A stretch of DNA of 64,000 bases, taken from assembly GCA_913061075.1 (NCBI GenBank), contig CAJXSK010000001.1:62001-126000 (forward strand). The letters are read 5' to 3'. Below, piece by piece: positions 27,699 to 37,123 of the stretch. This stretch comes from an uncultured Piscirickettsiaceae bacterium (GTDB taxonomy: Bacteria; Pseudomonadota; Gammaproteobacteria; Methylococcales; Cycloclasticaceae). A program made the position numbers and the translations under genes. Within the stretch, counting starts at the first letter, position 1, and each line of letters begins with the position of its first letter. The notes under the pieces were generated by a model that saw only the letters and a program-made list of their open reading frames with translations, was not told where the DNA came from and did not search any database.

Positions 27699-29762
27699 TT
27701 AACCCTCCAACCAAAACGACAAATTCTCGACTTTAGCCCAGTCAATAAATGCTTCCGTAATACCATCAGGTAATTCTCCGCCGTGGTTGTGCAGGTCATG
27801 GTCAACAATCAAATGTCCATTTTTATCCAACTTATATTGGCCGTTACCGTTTTTGACATAGATATAATCGCCGGAGTTGTCTTTACCGCCTTTTTGGCTG
27901 ACAGCGAAAAAGATAGGGTAATCCTCCACTTTCGGGCAAAGCTCGTCATGCCACTTTTGTACAAACAACACACTGGTTTTGGTGCCAGTGTGGGGCTTGA
28001 AAGTATTGCCATGCAGTCCTACCACGGCAAGGATACGGCCATGCTGGGCGATAAATTCACGTATATTCTTGTCTGAAGCGTTGTTAAAGCGACCTTGTGG
28101 TAGAACAATCGCCATGCGGCCACCCGGCTTGAGAAAGTCCAGGTTTCTTTCAATAAATAGAATATCACGCCCGACTTTGCTTTGTGCCTTGCCGTTACCC
28201 TTAAAGCCTAATTCATACTGGTGCAGGATGCGGCTTTCTTTGATGTCTCCTGCAAAGGGAGGATTTGCCATCAAAATATCGAAGTCGAAATTTTTGTTTT
28301 CGTCCTTGTCGCTTCTAAGTTTTTTCAGACGGTCAAAACCTTTGCCGTAGGTATTAATCCACTTTGGATCTTTTTCGGTCTTGTCACACCAACGCTCAAA
28401 ATCCAGCGTATTGAGATGCAGAACATTGGTTTCACCATCACCCGCGATCAGGTTGAGGGTACGAGCAACTCGCACAGTTTTTTCGTCAAAGTCGATTCCA
28501 AACACCTTGAGTACATGCTGTTTTTCTTCGTCAGGAATTTCAGCGTTGGTGAACAAATGTCCGGTGAGTTTGAAAATCGTATGCACCGGAAACCCACAGC
28601 TACCGGATGCTGTGTCAATCATGTATTCCCCGCGCGTGGGATTGAGCATCTGCACGCACATATCAATGACGTGGCGCGGTGTGAAATATTGGCCTTTTTC
28701 CCCTTTGGAGGATTTATTGACCAGATACTCAAAAGCCTCATCGACCACCAGCAAGTTTGAATTGAATAGCTTTACATCCTGCAAGCTGGAAACACATACA
28801 GATAAATGGCTGTCGGAAAGTTCAAAAGACGCCCCTTCGGGAAATACGCCATGCCACTGGTTTTTTGCCTCGTTAAACAACTCCTGAATTTTCTTTTTTA
28901 ATTCAGAATCGGTTTGGCCGGTATTTCTGAACTCCATAACACGAAATTTCTTGTCGTTAAGTGTTTCAAGGCATCCTTTTAGTTTTTCGTAATCGCCCCT
29001 TTCTTCCTCATCCAAATTCTGGTCAATATGATATTCAATAATATCCTTATCTTTTTTGCTGCCGAATTCATCATAGAGTTTAGTGAAAATGAGCTTGAAT
29101 ACTTCTTCGAATACATCCACGCCAGCATTGGCGAGAACCTCATCTTCCATTTCCAAAATGATGTCTTTCAATGACTTTCGTTCATTGGCGATTTTGTCTT
29201 TGATAATTAGGTCGCGCAGGGTGAAGCGCTCGCTCAGTATGTCTTTGAGCGTTAGATTCTCTTTTGGAATGTCCGTGATGTCTTCAAAATAATTTGGATC
29301 TTTGCGGTGGTAGTGAGATATTTTCTCGCCATTTGTCCATACGCCAATGGGCGCACCCGTTGCGTTGCAATAGGAGCGAAGTTGATTTTTTCCATCTTTA
29401 AGTTTGGGCTTTTTTAGTTCAACGACGACATAAGGGGTATCAGTACGGTCCTTGTCAAAAATGACAATATCCGCGCTTTTCTTCTCGCGCCCAAAGGTAA
29501 CTGCATATTCAAAGGCAAGGCGCTTTTTCGGGTAACCGTACTGCTCTATTAACCTTGTTGCGTATAGCTGCCTGACCACCTCTTCAGGCTTAAGTTGAAT
29601 ATCTTTATCTCTAACGACGCATTTTATGAAAGGAGTATCTTTACCTCTGGTTTCCTTGATAATAACTTTTTGCCGTAAATCTTCAATTTCCTCATCCGAG
29701 AACAGCGATAAATTGTAGTTGCTATCTTTTAGGATGGATTGAAAAATGTCTGTTTTTATCAT
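27699..29762 (-). CDS. hsdM: N6-adenine DNA methylase with N-terminal HsdR-N/PD-(D/E)XK-like domain (Type I HsdM or BcgI-like RM subunit)
   Basis: SAM motif DTASGSCGF, catalytic ANPPF; N-terminus SADIVIFDKDRTDTPYVVVELKKPK...GKNQLRSYC (D-X16-ELK plus QxxxY). Confidence 0.9.
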   Translation of the reverse strand: MIKTDIFQSILKDSNYNLSLFSDEEIEDLRQKVIIKETRGKDTPFIKCVVRDKDIQLKPEEVVRQLYATRLIEQYGYPKKRLAFEYAVTFGREKKSADIVIFDKDRTDTPYVVVELKKPKLKDGKNQLRSYCNATGAPIGVWTNGEKISHYHRKDPNYFEDITDIPKENLTLKDILSERFTLRDLIIKDKIANERKSLKDIILEMEDEVLANAGVDVFEEVFKLIFTKLYDEFGSKKDKDIIEYHIDQNLDEEERGDYEKLKGCLETLNDKKFRVMEFRNTGQTDSELKKKIQELFNEAKNQWHGVFPEGASFELSDSHLSVCVSSLQDVKLFNSNLLVVDEAFEYLVNKSSKGEKGQYFTPRHVIDMCVQMLNPTRGEYMIDTASGSCGFPVHTIFKLTGHLFTNAEIPDEEKQHVLKVFGIDFDEKTVRVARTLNLIAGDGETNVLHLNTLDFERWCDKTEKDPKWINTYGKGFDRLKKLRSDKDENKNFDFDILMANPPFAGDIKESRILHQYELGFKGNGKAQSKVGRDILFIERNLDFLKPGGRMAIVLPQGRFNNASDKNIREFIAQHGRILAVVGLHGNTFKPHTGTKTSVLFVQKWHDELCPKVEDYPIFFAVSQKGGKDNSGDYIYVKNGNGQYKLDKNGHLIVDHDLHNHGGELPDGITEAFIDWAKVENLSFWLEG

Positions 29763-29823
29763 TACTTCTTATATCTCCGTTTCATAATTTTTTACGACTT
29801 GCACGGTGGTTGGTTTGCAAATA

Positions 29824-29984
29824 TAACGTTCCGTGTTGTCGGGAAAGCTTCCCGTGTAATTGGTGAGTCCGAAGGCTTATCATATTATACGGGAAGCTTT
29901 CCTGACGAACCGTCTTGTTAGTAGGACGCGTAGCGGATTACTAACACGATGGTTTGGCAGGGCATCCGACAACACGGAACGTTA
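29824..29984. repeat. nested inverted-repeat / three-way-junction element
   Basis: 19-bp perfect outer arms TAACGTTCCGTGTTGTCGG (29824-29842)/(29966-29984); inner arms 14 bp (29842-29855/29889-29902) and 8 bp (29916-29923/29939-29946). Confidence 0.9.
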
Positions 29985-30020
29985 AAAGGGCACTGAGCCA
30001 GAGCGAAGTGTCCTTTTAAC
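29981..30020. repeat. 40-bp imperfect palindrome, candidate attI/attC core
   Basis: GTTAAAAGGgCACT...AGTGtCCTTTTAAC; one mismatched position in a 14-bp stem. Confidence 0.7.
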
Positions 30021-30025
30021 AGCCT

Positions 30026-30052
30026 GATATACAGGACACTGTCCTATATATC
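30026..30052. promoter_or_regulatory. 27-bp near-perfect palindrome upstream of intI (operator or recombinase-binding candidate)
   Basis: GATATACAGGACA-C-TGTCCTATATATC, 12/13 positions paired. Confidence 0.5.
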
Positions 30053-30213
30053 AATATTATAAGGAATCCCTGTTTTATAACTTCCTTGTTTGTGGTTCTC
30101 ATGTAACTCATTGTATTTTCGATAAATAAAAAGTCTATTGACTTGGTTTTCATTGTTAACCAGGATTCCATCCTAGTCATTTTATAAATTTATAGACTCG
30201 AAAAGGATATTCA

Positions 30214-31200
30214 ATGTCTAAATCACCTTTTTTATCTTCTGTGGAAGAGTATATGACGGTACGTCGTTATAGTAAACGTACCATTAAAAGTTACTTATAC
30301 TGGATTCGAAGTTATATTCTTTATCATAAGAAAGCTCACCCAAAGGAGTTACATGCAAAGCACGTTGAAGATTTTTTAACGTATCTTTCAGTCAAGCGTA
30401 AGGTTTCTAGCAGCACGCAAAAAATAGCGTTGAATGCCTTGGCATTTTTGTACAACAAGTTTTTTGAACAGCCCTTGGGTAACTTATCTGAGTTTAATCG
30501 AGTAAAAAGACAACCAAGGCTCCCAACTGTGTTAACTGAAGGTGAGGTTATGAACCTATTGCATAATCTTGATCCAGTTTATAAATTACCGGTAGGTCTG
30601 TTATATGGTTCTGGTTTGCGGTTAATGGAATGTGTGCGTTTGAGAGTTAATGATGTTGATTTAGATTTAAAGCAAGTTCGTGTTTGGAATGGCAAAGGAG
30701 CTAAGCATCGGCTGTCGACTTTAGCGGTTGAACTGGCTCATGGGATTAAGCGTCAAATTCAAAAAGTTGAGGGCTACTTAGAAGAAGACTTGCAAAAAGA
30801 GTAATACAGTGGGGTGTGGTTGCCTGATGCGCTAGATCGAAAATATAAAAATGCTAATAAATCACTTGGCTGGCAATATTTATTTCCATCTGTAAAGTTA
30901 AGTGTCGATCCGAGCAGTGGCTTGGTTCGTCGTCATCACATAGATGAAACCGGTATTAATAAGGCTCTTAAACGAGCTGCTTTAAAGACTAGTATTAGGA
31001 AACAAGTCAGCTCTCATACGTTGAGGCATTCTTTTGCTACACACCTTTTACAAAATGGCGCTGATATTAGAACGGTGCAACAGCAGCTAGGGCATAGTGA
31101 TGTAAAGACGACTGAAATTTATACACATGTGCTTAAGCAAGGTGCTGATGGTGTTAAGAGTCCTTTAAGTCGTTTGATAGGTAAGGATGATATTGATTAG
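30214..31200 (+). pseudogene. intI: integron integrase (IntI-type tyrosine recombinase), split by in-frame TAA at 30802-30804
   Basis: both ORFs in the same frame; R in [39 protein letters not shown]; IntI-specific insert [27 protein letters not shown] and [17 protein letters not shown]. Confidence 0.93.
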
Positions 31201-31229
31201 CGAGTTTTGTTCTATTACGTCTTTTAAAA

Positions 31230-31270
31230 TCAAAGGGGCCAGCCAACTTAATCCAACATAACCCCTTTGA
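31230..31270. terminator. hairpin between convergent intI and ettA (possible bidirectional terminator)
   Basis: TCAAAGGGG (31230-31238)/CCCCTTTGA (31262-31270). Confidence 0.4.
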
Positions 31271-31282
31271 GTTAATTTAATC

Positions 31283-32950
31283 CTACCCAGCCAATTTTTT
31301 ATACTTAATCCGTCTAGGTTGGTCTGCTTCAGCACCCAGTCGACGCTTTAAATCGGCTTCGTAATCTTCATAGTTACCTTCAAACCATACCACATTGCTG
31401 TCGCCTTCAAATGCTAGCATGTGGGTGGCAATTCTGTCTAAGAACCAACGATCATGCGAAATAACCACGGCGCAACCGGGGAAGCTGAGTAGGGCTTCTT
31501 CTAAGGCGCGGAGGGTTTCAATGTCTAGGTCGTTGGTGGGTTCATCCAGTAGTAAGACGTTGCCGCCTTCTTTAAGTACTTTGGCTAAATGCACGCGATT
31601 ACGTTCACCACCGGACAGGTCGCCCATGCGTTTTTGTTGGTCTGAACCTTTAAAGTTGAAGCGGCCAACGTAGGCGCGTGAAGGGGTTTCGTAGGTGCCA
31701 ACGGTTATTACATCGTTGCCTTCGGAAATTTCTTCGAATACGGTTTTGTTGTCATCTAGGCCTTCGCGTGACTGGTCTACGTAGGCGAGCTTAACGGTTT
31801 CGCCTATTTTAATCTCACCGCCACCGGTTTCTTCTAGCCCGCCCATCATTTTAAACAGGGTGGATTTACCCGCGCCGTTGGCACCGATAATGCCGACGAT
31901 GCCGCCTTGCGGCAGGTTGAAGTTTAGGTTGTCGAACAACACACGGTCGCCAAAGGCTTTGCTGACGTTAACGGCTTCTATTACCGAGTCACCCAAGCGT
32001 GGGCCGGGTGGTATGTAAATTTCCTGGGTTTCACTGCGCTTCTGGAAGTCTTTAGATTGCAGTTCATCAAACCGTGCCATCCGCGCTTTGCTTTTAGCAT
32101 GGCGGCCTTTGGGGTTTGAGCGCACCCATTCCAGTTCTTTTTTAATGGAACGTTGTTGTGAGGCTTCGGCTTTTTGTTCTTGCTCTAAACGCGCGTCTTT
32201 TTGTTCTAACCACGATGAATAATTGCCTTCCCACGGAATGCCGCGTCCGCGATCAAGCTCTAGAATCCAACCCGCAACATTATCTAAGAAGTACCGATCA
32301 TGGGTTACGGCAACAACGGTGCCGGTAAAGTCGTGCAGGAAGCGTTCTAACCACGCGACGGATTCCGCGTCTAAGTGGTTGGTCGGTTCATCCAGCAGTA
32401 ACATGTCGGGTTTTGAGAGCAGTAATTTACACAGCGCTACGCGGCGTTTTTCACCACCGGATAGTTTGCTTACATCGGCATCCCAAGGCGGTAGGCGAAG
32501 CGCATCGGCGGCAATTTCCATGGTGCGGTCGGTGTCGTGGCCATCGCCTGCTTGAAGTATGTTTTCTAATTCGGCTTGTTTTTTTGCTAATGCATCAAAG
32601 TCGGCATCGGGTTCTGCGTAGGCGGCGTATACGGCATCCAGTTCGGCTTGAGCATTGGTGAAATCGCCTAATGCTTCTTCAATATTACCGCGAACGTCTT
32701 TGCTTTCGTCCAGCTGGGGTTCTTGCGATAAGTAACCAATTTTAATGCCGGGTTGTGGTCGTGCTTCGCCTTCTATATCGGTATCTAATCCCGCCATAAT
32801 TTTAAGTAGGGTAGATTTGCCGGAACCGTTTAAACCCAATACGCCAATTTTTGCACCGGGGTAAAAAGATAAATAAATGTCGGTGAGGATTTTGCGCTTA
32901 GGAGGAACGATTTTACTAACACCGTTCATGGTAAAGATGTATTGAGCCAT
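31283..32950 (-). CDS. ettA: energy-dependent translational throttle protein EttA (ABC-F)
   Basis: two Walker A ([18 protein letters not shown]), two LSGGE motifs; 555 aa EttA-like N-terminus. Confidence 0.96.
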   Translation of the reverse strand: MAQYIFTMNGVSKIVPPKRKILTDIYLSFYPGAKIGVLGLNGSGKSTLLKIMAGLDTDIEGEARPQPGIKIGYLSQEPQLDESKDVRGNIEEALGDFTNAQAELDAVYAAYAEPDADFDALAKKQAELENILQAGDGHDTDRTMEIAADALRLPPWDADVSKLSGGEKRRVALCKLLLSKPDMLLLDEPTNHLDAESVAWLERFLHDFTGTVVAVTHDRYFLDNVAGWILELDRGRGIPWEGNYSSWLEQKDARLEQEQKAEASQQRSIKKELEWVRSNPKGRHAKSKARMARFDELQSKDFQKRSETQEIYIPPGPRLGDSVIEAVNVSKAFGDRVLFDNLNFNLPQGGIVGIIGANGAGKSTLFKMMGGLEETGGGEIKIGETVKLAYVDQSREGLDDNKTVFEEISEGNDVITVGTYETPSRAYVGRFNFKGSDQQKRMGDLSGGERNRVHLAKVLKEGGNVLLLDEPTNDLDIETLRALEEALLSFPGCAVVISHDRWFLDRIATHMLAFEGDSNVVWFEGNYEDYEADLKRRLGAEADQPRRIKYKKLAG

Positions 32951-33231
32951 TGGAATGTGTTTTGTGTTGATTAAATGATGGTGCTTAGTATTACTGAGGT
33001 TGGGTTTTATTTAAAGGTGTATTAGTAGGTTATGCTTTTTCGTAAGTTGTTCCGGTTTAATTAAATAGTGATTAAAGTTTCTGATATTTCGCTGCCGCGA
33101 GGGCGTTCATTTCTTTTGCTTCGCCAGCACCTAAAGGCATAAATCTCACTAAGCGATTAAAGAACAATCGCCAAGTGAGATTAAAAGTAACGAACCAAAG
33201 AAAAGGCGACCCCACTATCGCTTGCATCCCA

Positions 33232-33314
33232 TTAAAGCTCCTTTGAATTGGGGTAGCGCTAAACTCGCTGCGCTCAAGCAACGCGTTACCTTATCCAATT
33301 CAAAGCAACTTTAA
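33232..33314. repeat. intergenic imperfect inverted repeat
   Basis: TTAAAGCTCCTTTGAATTGG (33232-33251) vs CCAATTCAAAGCAACTTTAA (33295-33314). Confidence 0.7.
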
Positions 33315-33486
33315 CGGGCGCGATAGGAGGGGAGTTAAGTTCAAAATCACAATAAGCGCGATAAAGGGAAGGTTAAAAGTCGCTTCTTGTGTTTTTGAAT
33401 GCTTTTCTAGCGTGTTAGGCACTAGATGATGTAAAATTAGCGGTCTTAAATTAATCCACCATCTATAAAAAGCACGAGGCAACTTA

Positions 33487-34743
33487 ATGTATACAAAAAG
33501 CATGACTATTGAAGGGTTTGATGATGAGCTGTTGGCGTCTATTCAACAAGAAGAACAGCGTCAAGAAGATCATATTGAGCTGATTGCATCTGAAAACTAC
33601 GCGAGCCCGCGTGTTATGGAAGCGCAAGGTTCTATGCTGACGAATAAGTATGCCGAAGGTTACCCGGGTAAACGCTATTACGGCGGTTGTGAATACGTGG
33701 ATATTGCCGAGCAATTGGCGATTGACCGCGTTAAGCAATTATTCGGTGCGGATTATGCCAACGTGCAACCGCATTCTGGTTCGCAAGCGAACGCGGCCGT
33801 TTATTTAGCGTTGCTGCAAGCGGGCGATACCATTTTAGGCATGAGCTTGGCGCACGGTGGACATTTAACCCACGGTTCAAAAGTGAATTTTTCTGGCAAA
33901 TTGTTTAATGCGATTCAATACGGTTTGAATGATGCAACGGGCGAAGTGGATTACGACGAGATTCAAGCCTTAGCGACTGAGCATAAACCTAAAATGATTG
34001 TGGCTGGTTTCTCTGCGTATTCACGGGTGATGGATTGGCAAAAGTTTCGTGACATTGCGGATTCTGTTGGCGCGTATTTATTTGTTGATATGGCTCACGT
34101 TGCAGGTTTGGTTGCGGCTGGCGAATACCCAAGCCCAGTGAATATCGCAGACGTAACAACATCAACAACACACAAAACATTACGCGGCCCACGTGGCGGA
34201 CTTATTTTGGCTAAAGCCAATCCTGAGATTGAGAAAAAACTAAACTCAATGGTGTTCCCTGGTACGCAAGGTGGTCCACTTATGCACGTGATTGCGGCTA
34301 AAGCAGTGGCGTTTAAAGAAGCGTTATCACCAGAATTTACAGCGTATCAAAAACAAGTAAAAGTAAACGCGAGTGCGATGGCTGATGCGTTTATAGCACG
34401 CGGTTACAACATTGTGTCTGGCGGTACGGACAACCATTTATTCTTGGTTGATTTAATCGACAAGGGCTTAACCGGTAAAGCAGCAGAAGCGGCGTTGGAA
34501 GTGGCGAACATCACGACCAATAAAAACTCTGTGCCAAACGACCCACAATCTCCGTTTGTAACCAGTGGTATTCGCTTAGGTGCGCCAGCGATTACAACGC
34601 GTGGCTTTAACGAGCAAGACAGTAAAGACCTAGCGGGCTGGATGTGCGACATTTTGGATGATATTGAAAATGGTTCGGTTCAAGAAACAGTGAAACAAAA
34701 CGTGCTGGCCATTTGTAAACGTTTGCCTGTTTACGCAGACTAG
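33487..34743 (+). CDS. glyA: serine hydroxymethyltransferase
   Basis: [36 protein letters not shown]. Confidence 0.98.
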   Translation: MYTKSMTIEGFDDELLASIQQEEQRQEDHIELIASENYASPRVMEAQGSMLTNKYAEGYPGKRYYGGCEYVDIAEQLAIDRVKQLFGADYANVQPHSGSQANAAVYLALLQAGDTILGMSLAHGGHLTHGSKVNFSGKLFNAIQYGLNDATGEVDYDEIQALATEHKPKMIVAGFSAYSRVMDWQKFRDIADSVGAYLFVDMAHVAGLVAAGEYPSPVNIADVTTSTTHKTLRGPRGGLILAKANPEIEKKLNSMVFPGTQGGPLMHVIAAKAVAFKEALSPEFTAYQKQVKVNASAMADAFIARGYNIVSGGTDNHLFLVDLIDKGLTGKAAEAALEVANITTNKNSVPNDPQSPFVTSGIRLGAPAITTRGFNEQDSKDLAGWMCDILDDIENGSVQETVKQNVLAICKRLPVYAD

Positions 34744-34754
34744 GGTTTAACAGC

Positions 34755-35252
34755 ATGCAATGCCCCTTATGTAACGACAGCGATACACGCGTTATTGACT
34801 CGCGCCTTGCGGGGGAAGGGGATAGTGTGCGTAGACGCCGTGAATGCCAAGCGTGCCGAGAACGGTTTACAACGTTCGAAACGGCCGAGTTAAATTTACC
34901 ACGCGTGATTAAAAGCGATGGCGTTCGTGAGCCGTTTTGGGAAGAAAAACTCAGTGCGGGTTTTCTTCGTTCGATAGAAAAACGGCCCGTGAAGAGTGAA
35001 GACATTGATGCGGCGATGAGTCGTATTAAGAAAAAGCTATTGTCCTTGGGTGAACGTGAAATTCCGTCCATGAGAATTGGTGAACTGGTGATGGAAGAGT
35101 TGCAAGATTTAGATCATGTGGCGTATGTGCGCTTTGCTTCGGTGTATAAAAGTTTTGAAGACATCAGTGAGTTTAGAGATGTGATTGATTCGCTTGAGAA
35201 GGGTGAAAAAAGCGAGCCATTAACGTTAACGTCAGTAGTCGTTAAAAAGTAA
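34755..35252 (+). CDS. nrdR: transcriptional repressor NrdR
   Basis: [18 protein letters not shown]...[17 protein letters not shown]. Confidence 0.97.
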   Translation: MQCPLCNDSDTRVIDSRLAGEGDSVRRRRECQACRERFTTFETAELNLPRVIKSDGVREPFWEEKLSAGFLRSIEKRPVKSEDIDAAMSRIKKKLLSLGEREIPSMRIGELVMEELQDLDHVAYVRFASVYKSFEDISEFRDVIDSLEKGEKSEPLTLTSVVVKK

Positions 35253-35260
35253 CGATTGAT

Positions 35261-36373
35261 ATGACGTTTTCGTCTGACGACAAACGATTTATGACTCGTG
35301 CATTAGAACTGGCCGAGCAGGGAAAATACAGCGCCAAACCAAACCCTTGTGTGGGTTGCGTCATTGTTCAAGGGAATCAAGTTATTGGCGAAGGTTGGCA
35401 TGAAAAAGCTGGTGAAGCACATGCGGAAGTCCACGCGTTAAAACAAGCAGGTGATGCGGCTATAAGCGCAACGGCCTACGTAACACTTGAACCGTGTAGT
35501 CACCAAGGCAAAACCTCTCCCTGTGCTGATGCGCTGATAGGCGCAAATATTGCACGCGTTGTTATCGCGATGCAGGATCCAAATCCACTCGTGTCTGGGC
35601 AAGGCATTGAAAGACTTCGTGCCGCTGGCATTGATGTTTCCATTGGATTAATGGAAGAAGAAGCTGAATCGCTTAATACGGCTTTTATTCATAAAATGAA
35701 AACGGGGCAACCGTTTATTATGAGCAAAGTGGCGATGAGCTTAGATGGAAAAACTGCCATGGCATCCGGCGAAAGCCAATGGATAACAGGGGCGCAAGCA
35801 CGAGAAGATGTACACCGCTTACGCGCCCAAAGCGACGTTGTGATAACGGGCGTGGGAACGGTTTTAACTGATAACCCTCAATTAACAGCGCGAGATGGGC
35901 TAGGCAACCGCGTAATAAAGCAGCCGCACATTGTCGTGTTAGATTCAAAACTAAAAACACCGCTAGATGCAGCCTTGTTCAATAGCGGCGTTGGCGTGAC
36001 GTTATTAACATGCAGTACTGACGTGTCAGCCATACAAGCCTTGCGTGAAACAGGTTGTAACGTTGAAGTTGTTGCGGCTGATACGAAAGGCCAAGTGGAT
36101 TTGCAAGCCGTTCATAAATGGCTTTGTGAGCAGCCCATTAATAGGGTGATGATAGAGGCGGGTGCGTTATTAAACGGCGCGTGCTTACAAGCGGGACTTG
36201 TTGATGAGCTAATTGTTTATATGGCACCGAGTGCGTTGGGCGCTGATGCCCGTGGTGCGTTTGCAATGCCGACTATTTCCCAGTTATCTGACCGTATTCA
36301 GTTGAATTACACGTCAATGGATAAGATGGGCAATGACATTAAATTAACGTATAGCGTAAATAAAGAGGCATAG
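35261..36373 (+). CDS. ribD: bifunctional riboflavin deaminase/reductase RibD
   Basis: HAEVHAL, TLEPCSHQGKTSPCADALI, SKVAMSLDGKTAMASGESQWITG. Confidence 0.97.
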   Translation: MTFSSDDKRFMTRALELAEQGKYSAKPNPCVGCVIVQGNQVIGEGWHEKAGEAHAEVHALKQAGDAAISATAYVTLEPCSHQGKTSPCADALIGANIARVVIAMQDPNPLVSGQGIERLRAAGIDVSIGLMEEEAESLNTAFIHKMKTGQPFIMSKVAMSLDGKTAMASGESQWITGAQAREDVHRLRAQSDVVITGVGTVLTDNPQLTARDGLGNRVIKQPHIVVLDSKLKTPLDAALFNSGVGVTLLTCSTDVSAIQALRETGCNVEVVAADTKGQVDLQAVHKWLCEQPINRVMIEAGALLNGACLQAGLVDELIVYMAPSALGADARGAFAMPTISQLSDRIQLNYTSMDKMGNDIKLTYSVNKEA

Positions 36374-37027
36374 ATGTTTACAGGCATTATCGAAGCGATA
36401 GGTGAAATTAAACGTGTTGAACAGCAACAAGGCGATGTGCGTTTAACGGTCGCGACTAACGATTTGAATTTAAGCGATGCTCAACTGGGCGATAGCATTG
36501 CCGTTAACGGCGTTTGCTTAACGGCTATAGAATTATCTGAAAAGCAGTTCGTTGCAGATGTGTCGAATGAAACATTATCGGCCACAACAATGGCTGATAT
36601 AAAAGCAGGTTCACCGGTCAATTTAGAATGCGCATTACAAGCACAAACACGTTTAGGCGGCCATATGGTGAGTGGCCATGTGGATGGCGTAGGCCGTATA
36701 TTAGAACGCAAACCCGATGCGCGTTCTGTGCGTTTTACCTTTGAAATGCCTGCTGAGATATCACGCTATGTTGCGCAAAAGGGCTCTATTTGTATTGATG
36801 GCATAAGCCTTACGGTCAACACGGTTGATGATGTGTCTTTCTCCGTTAATATTGTGCCGCATACATTAGAGATGACAACGTTAGGACGCCGCAATGTGGG
36901 CGATGCTGTCAACCTAGAGGTCGATGTGATTGCGCGGTACCTAGAGAGATTAATGTTGGGTCAATCTACAACGGAGCCAACGGTTGATTACAAAGCCTTA
37001 CTTGAAAAAAATGGGTTCATGTCTTAA
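36374..37027 (+). CDS. ribE: riboflavin synthase alpha chain
   Basis: MFTGIIEAIGEI, VNGVCLTA, GGHMVSGHVDG, DGISLTVN. Confidence 0.97.
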   Translation: MFTGIIEAIGEIKRVEQQQGDVRLTVATNDLNLSDAQLGDSIAVNGVCLTAIELSEKQFVADVSNETLSATTMADIKAGSPVNLECALQAQTRLGGHMVSGHVDGVGRILERKPDARSVRFTFEMPAEISRYVAQKGSICIDGISLTVNTVDDVSFSVNIVPHTLEMTTLGRRNVGDAVNLEVDVIARYLERLMLGQSTTEPTVDYKALLEKNGFMS

Positions 37028-37123
37028 GTGCGAGCAAAAACCACGCTGTATTAAGTAATAAATCGGTAAATAGTCACGGCTTAATCGGCTACAATAGCCG
37101 CAAATTCTGTACAAACACACGTA

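Noticed and set aside
28221-28887. Overlapping + strand ORFs (179 aa and 168 aa) inside hsdM
   Set aside because: Antisense shadow ORFs of a well-supported methylase; no start signals or recognisable motifs.
23900-31300. CRISPR array or retron in the repeat-rich accessory region
   Set aside because: No regularly spaced direct repeats, no cas genes and no reverse transcriptase; the hairpins fit integron sites and REP elements better.
34607-35071. 154-aa minus-strand ORF across glyA/nrdR
   Set aside because: Overlaps two conserved genes on the other strand; no independent evidence.
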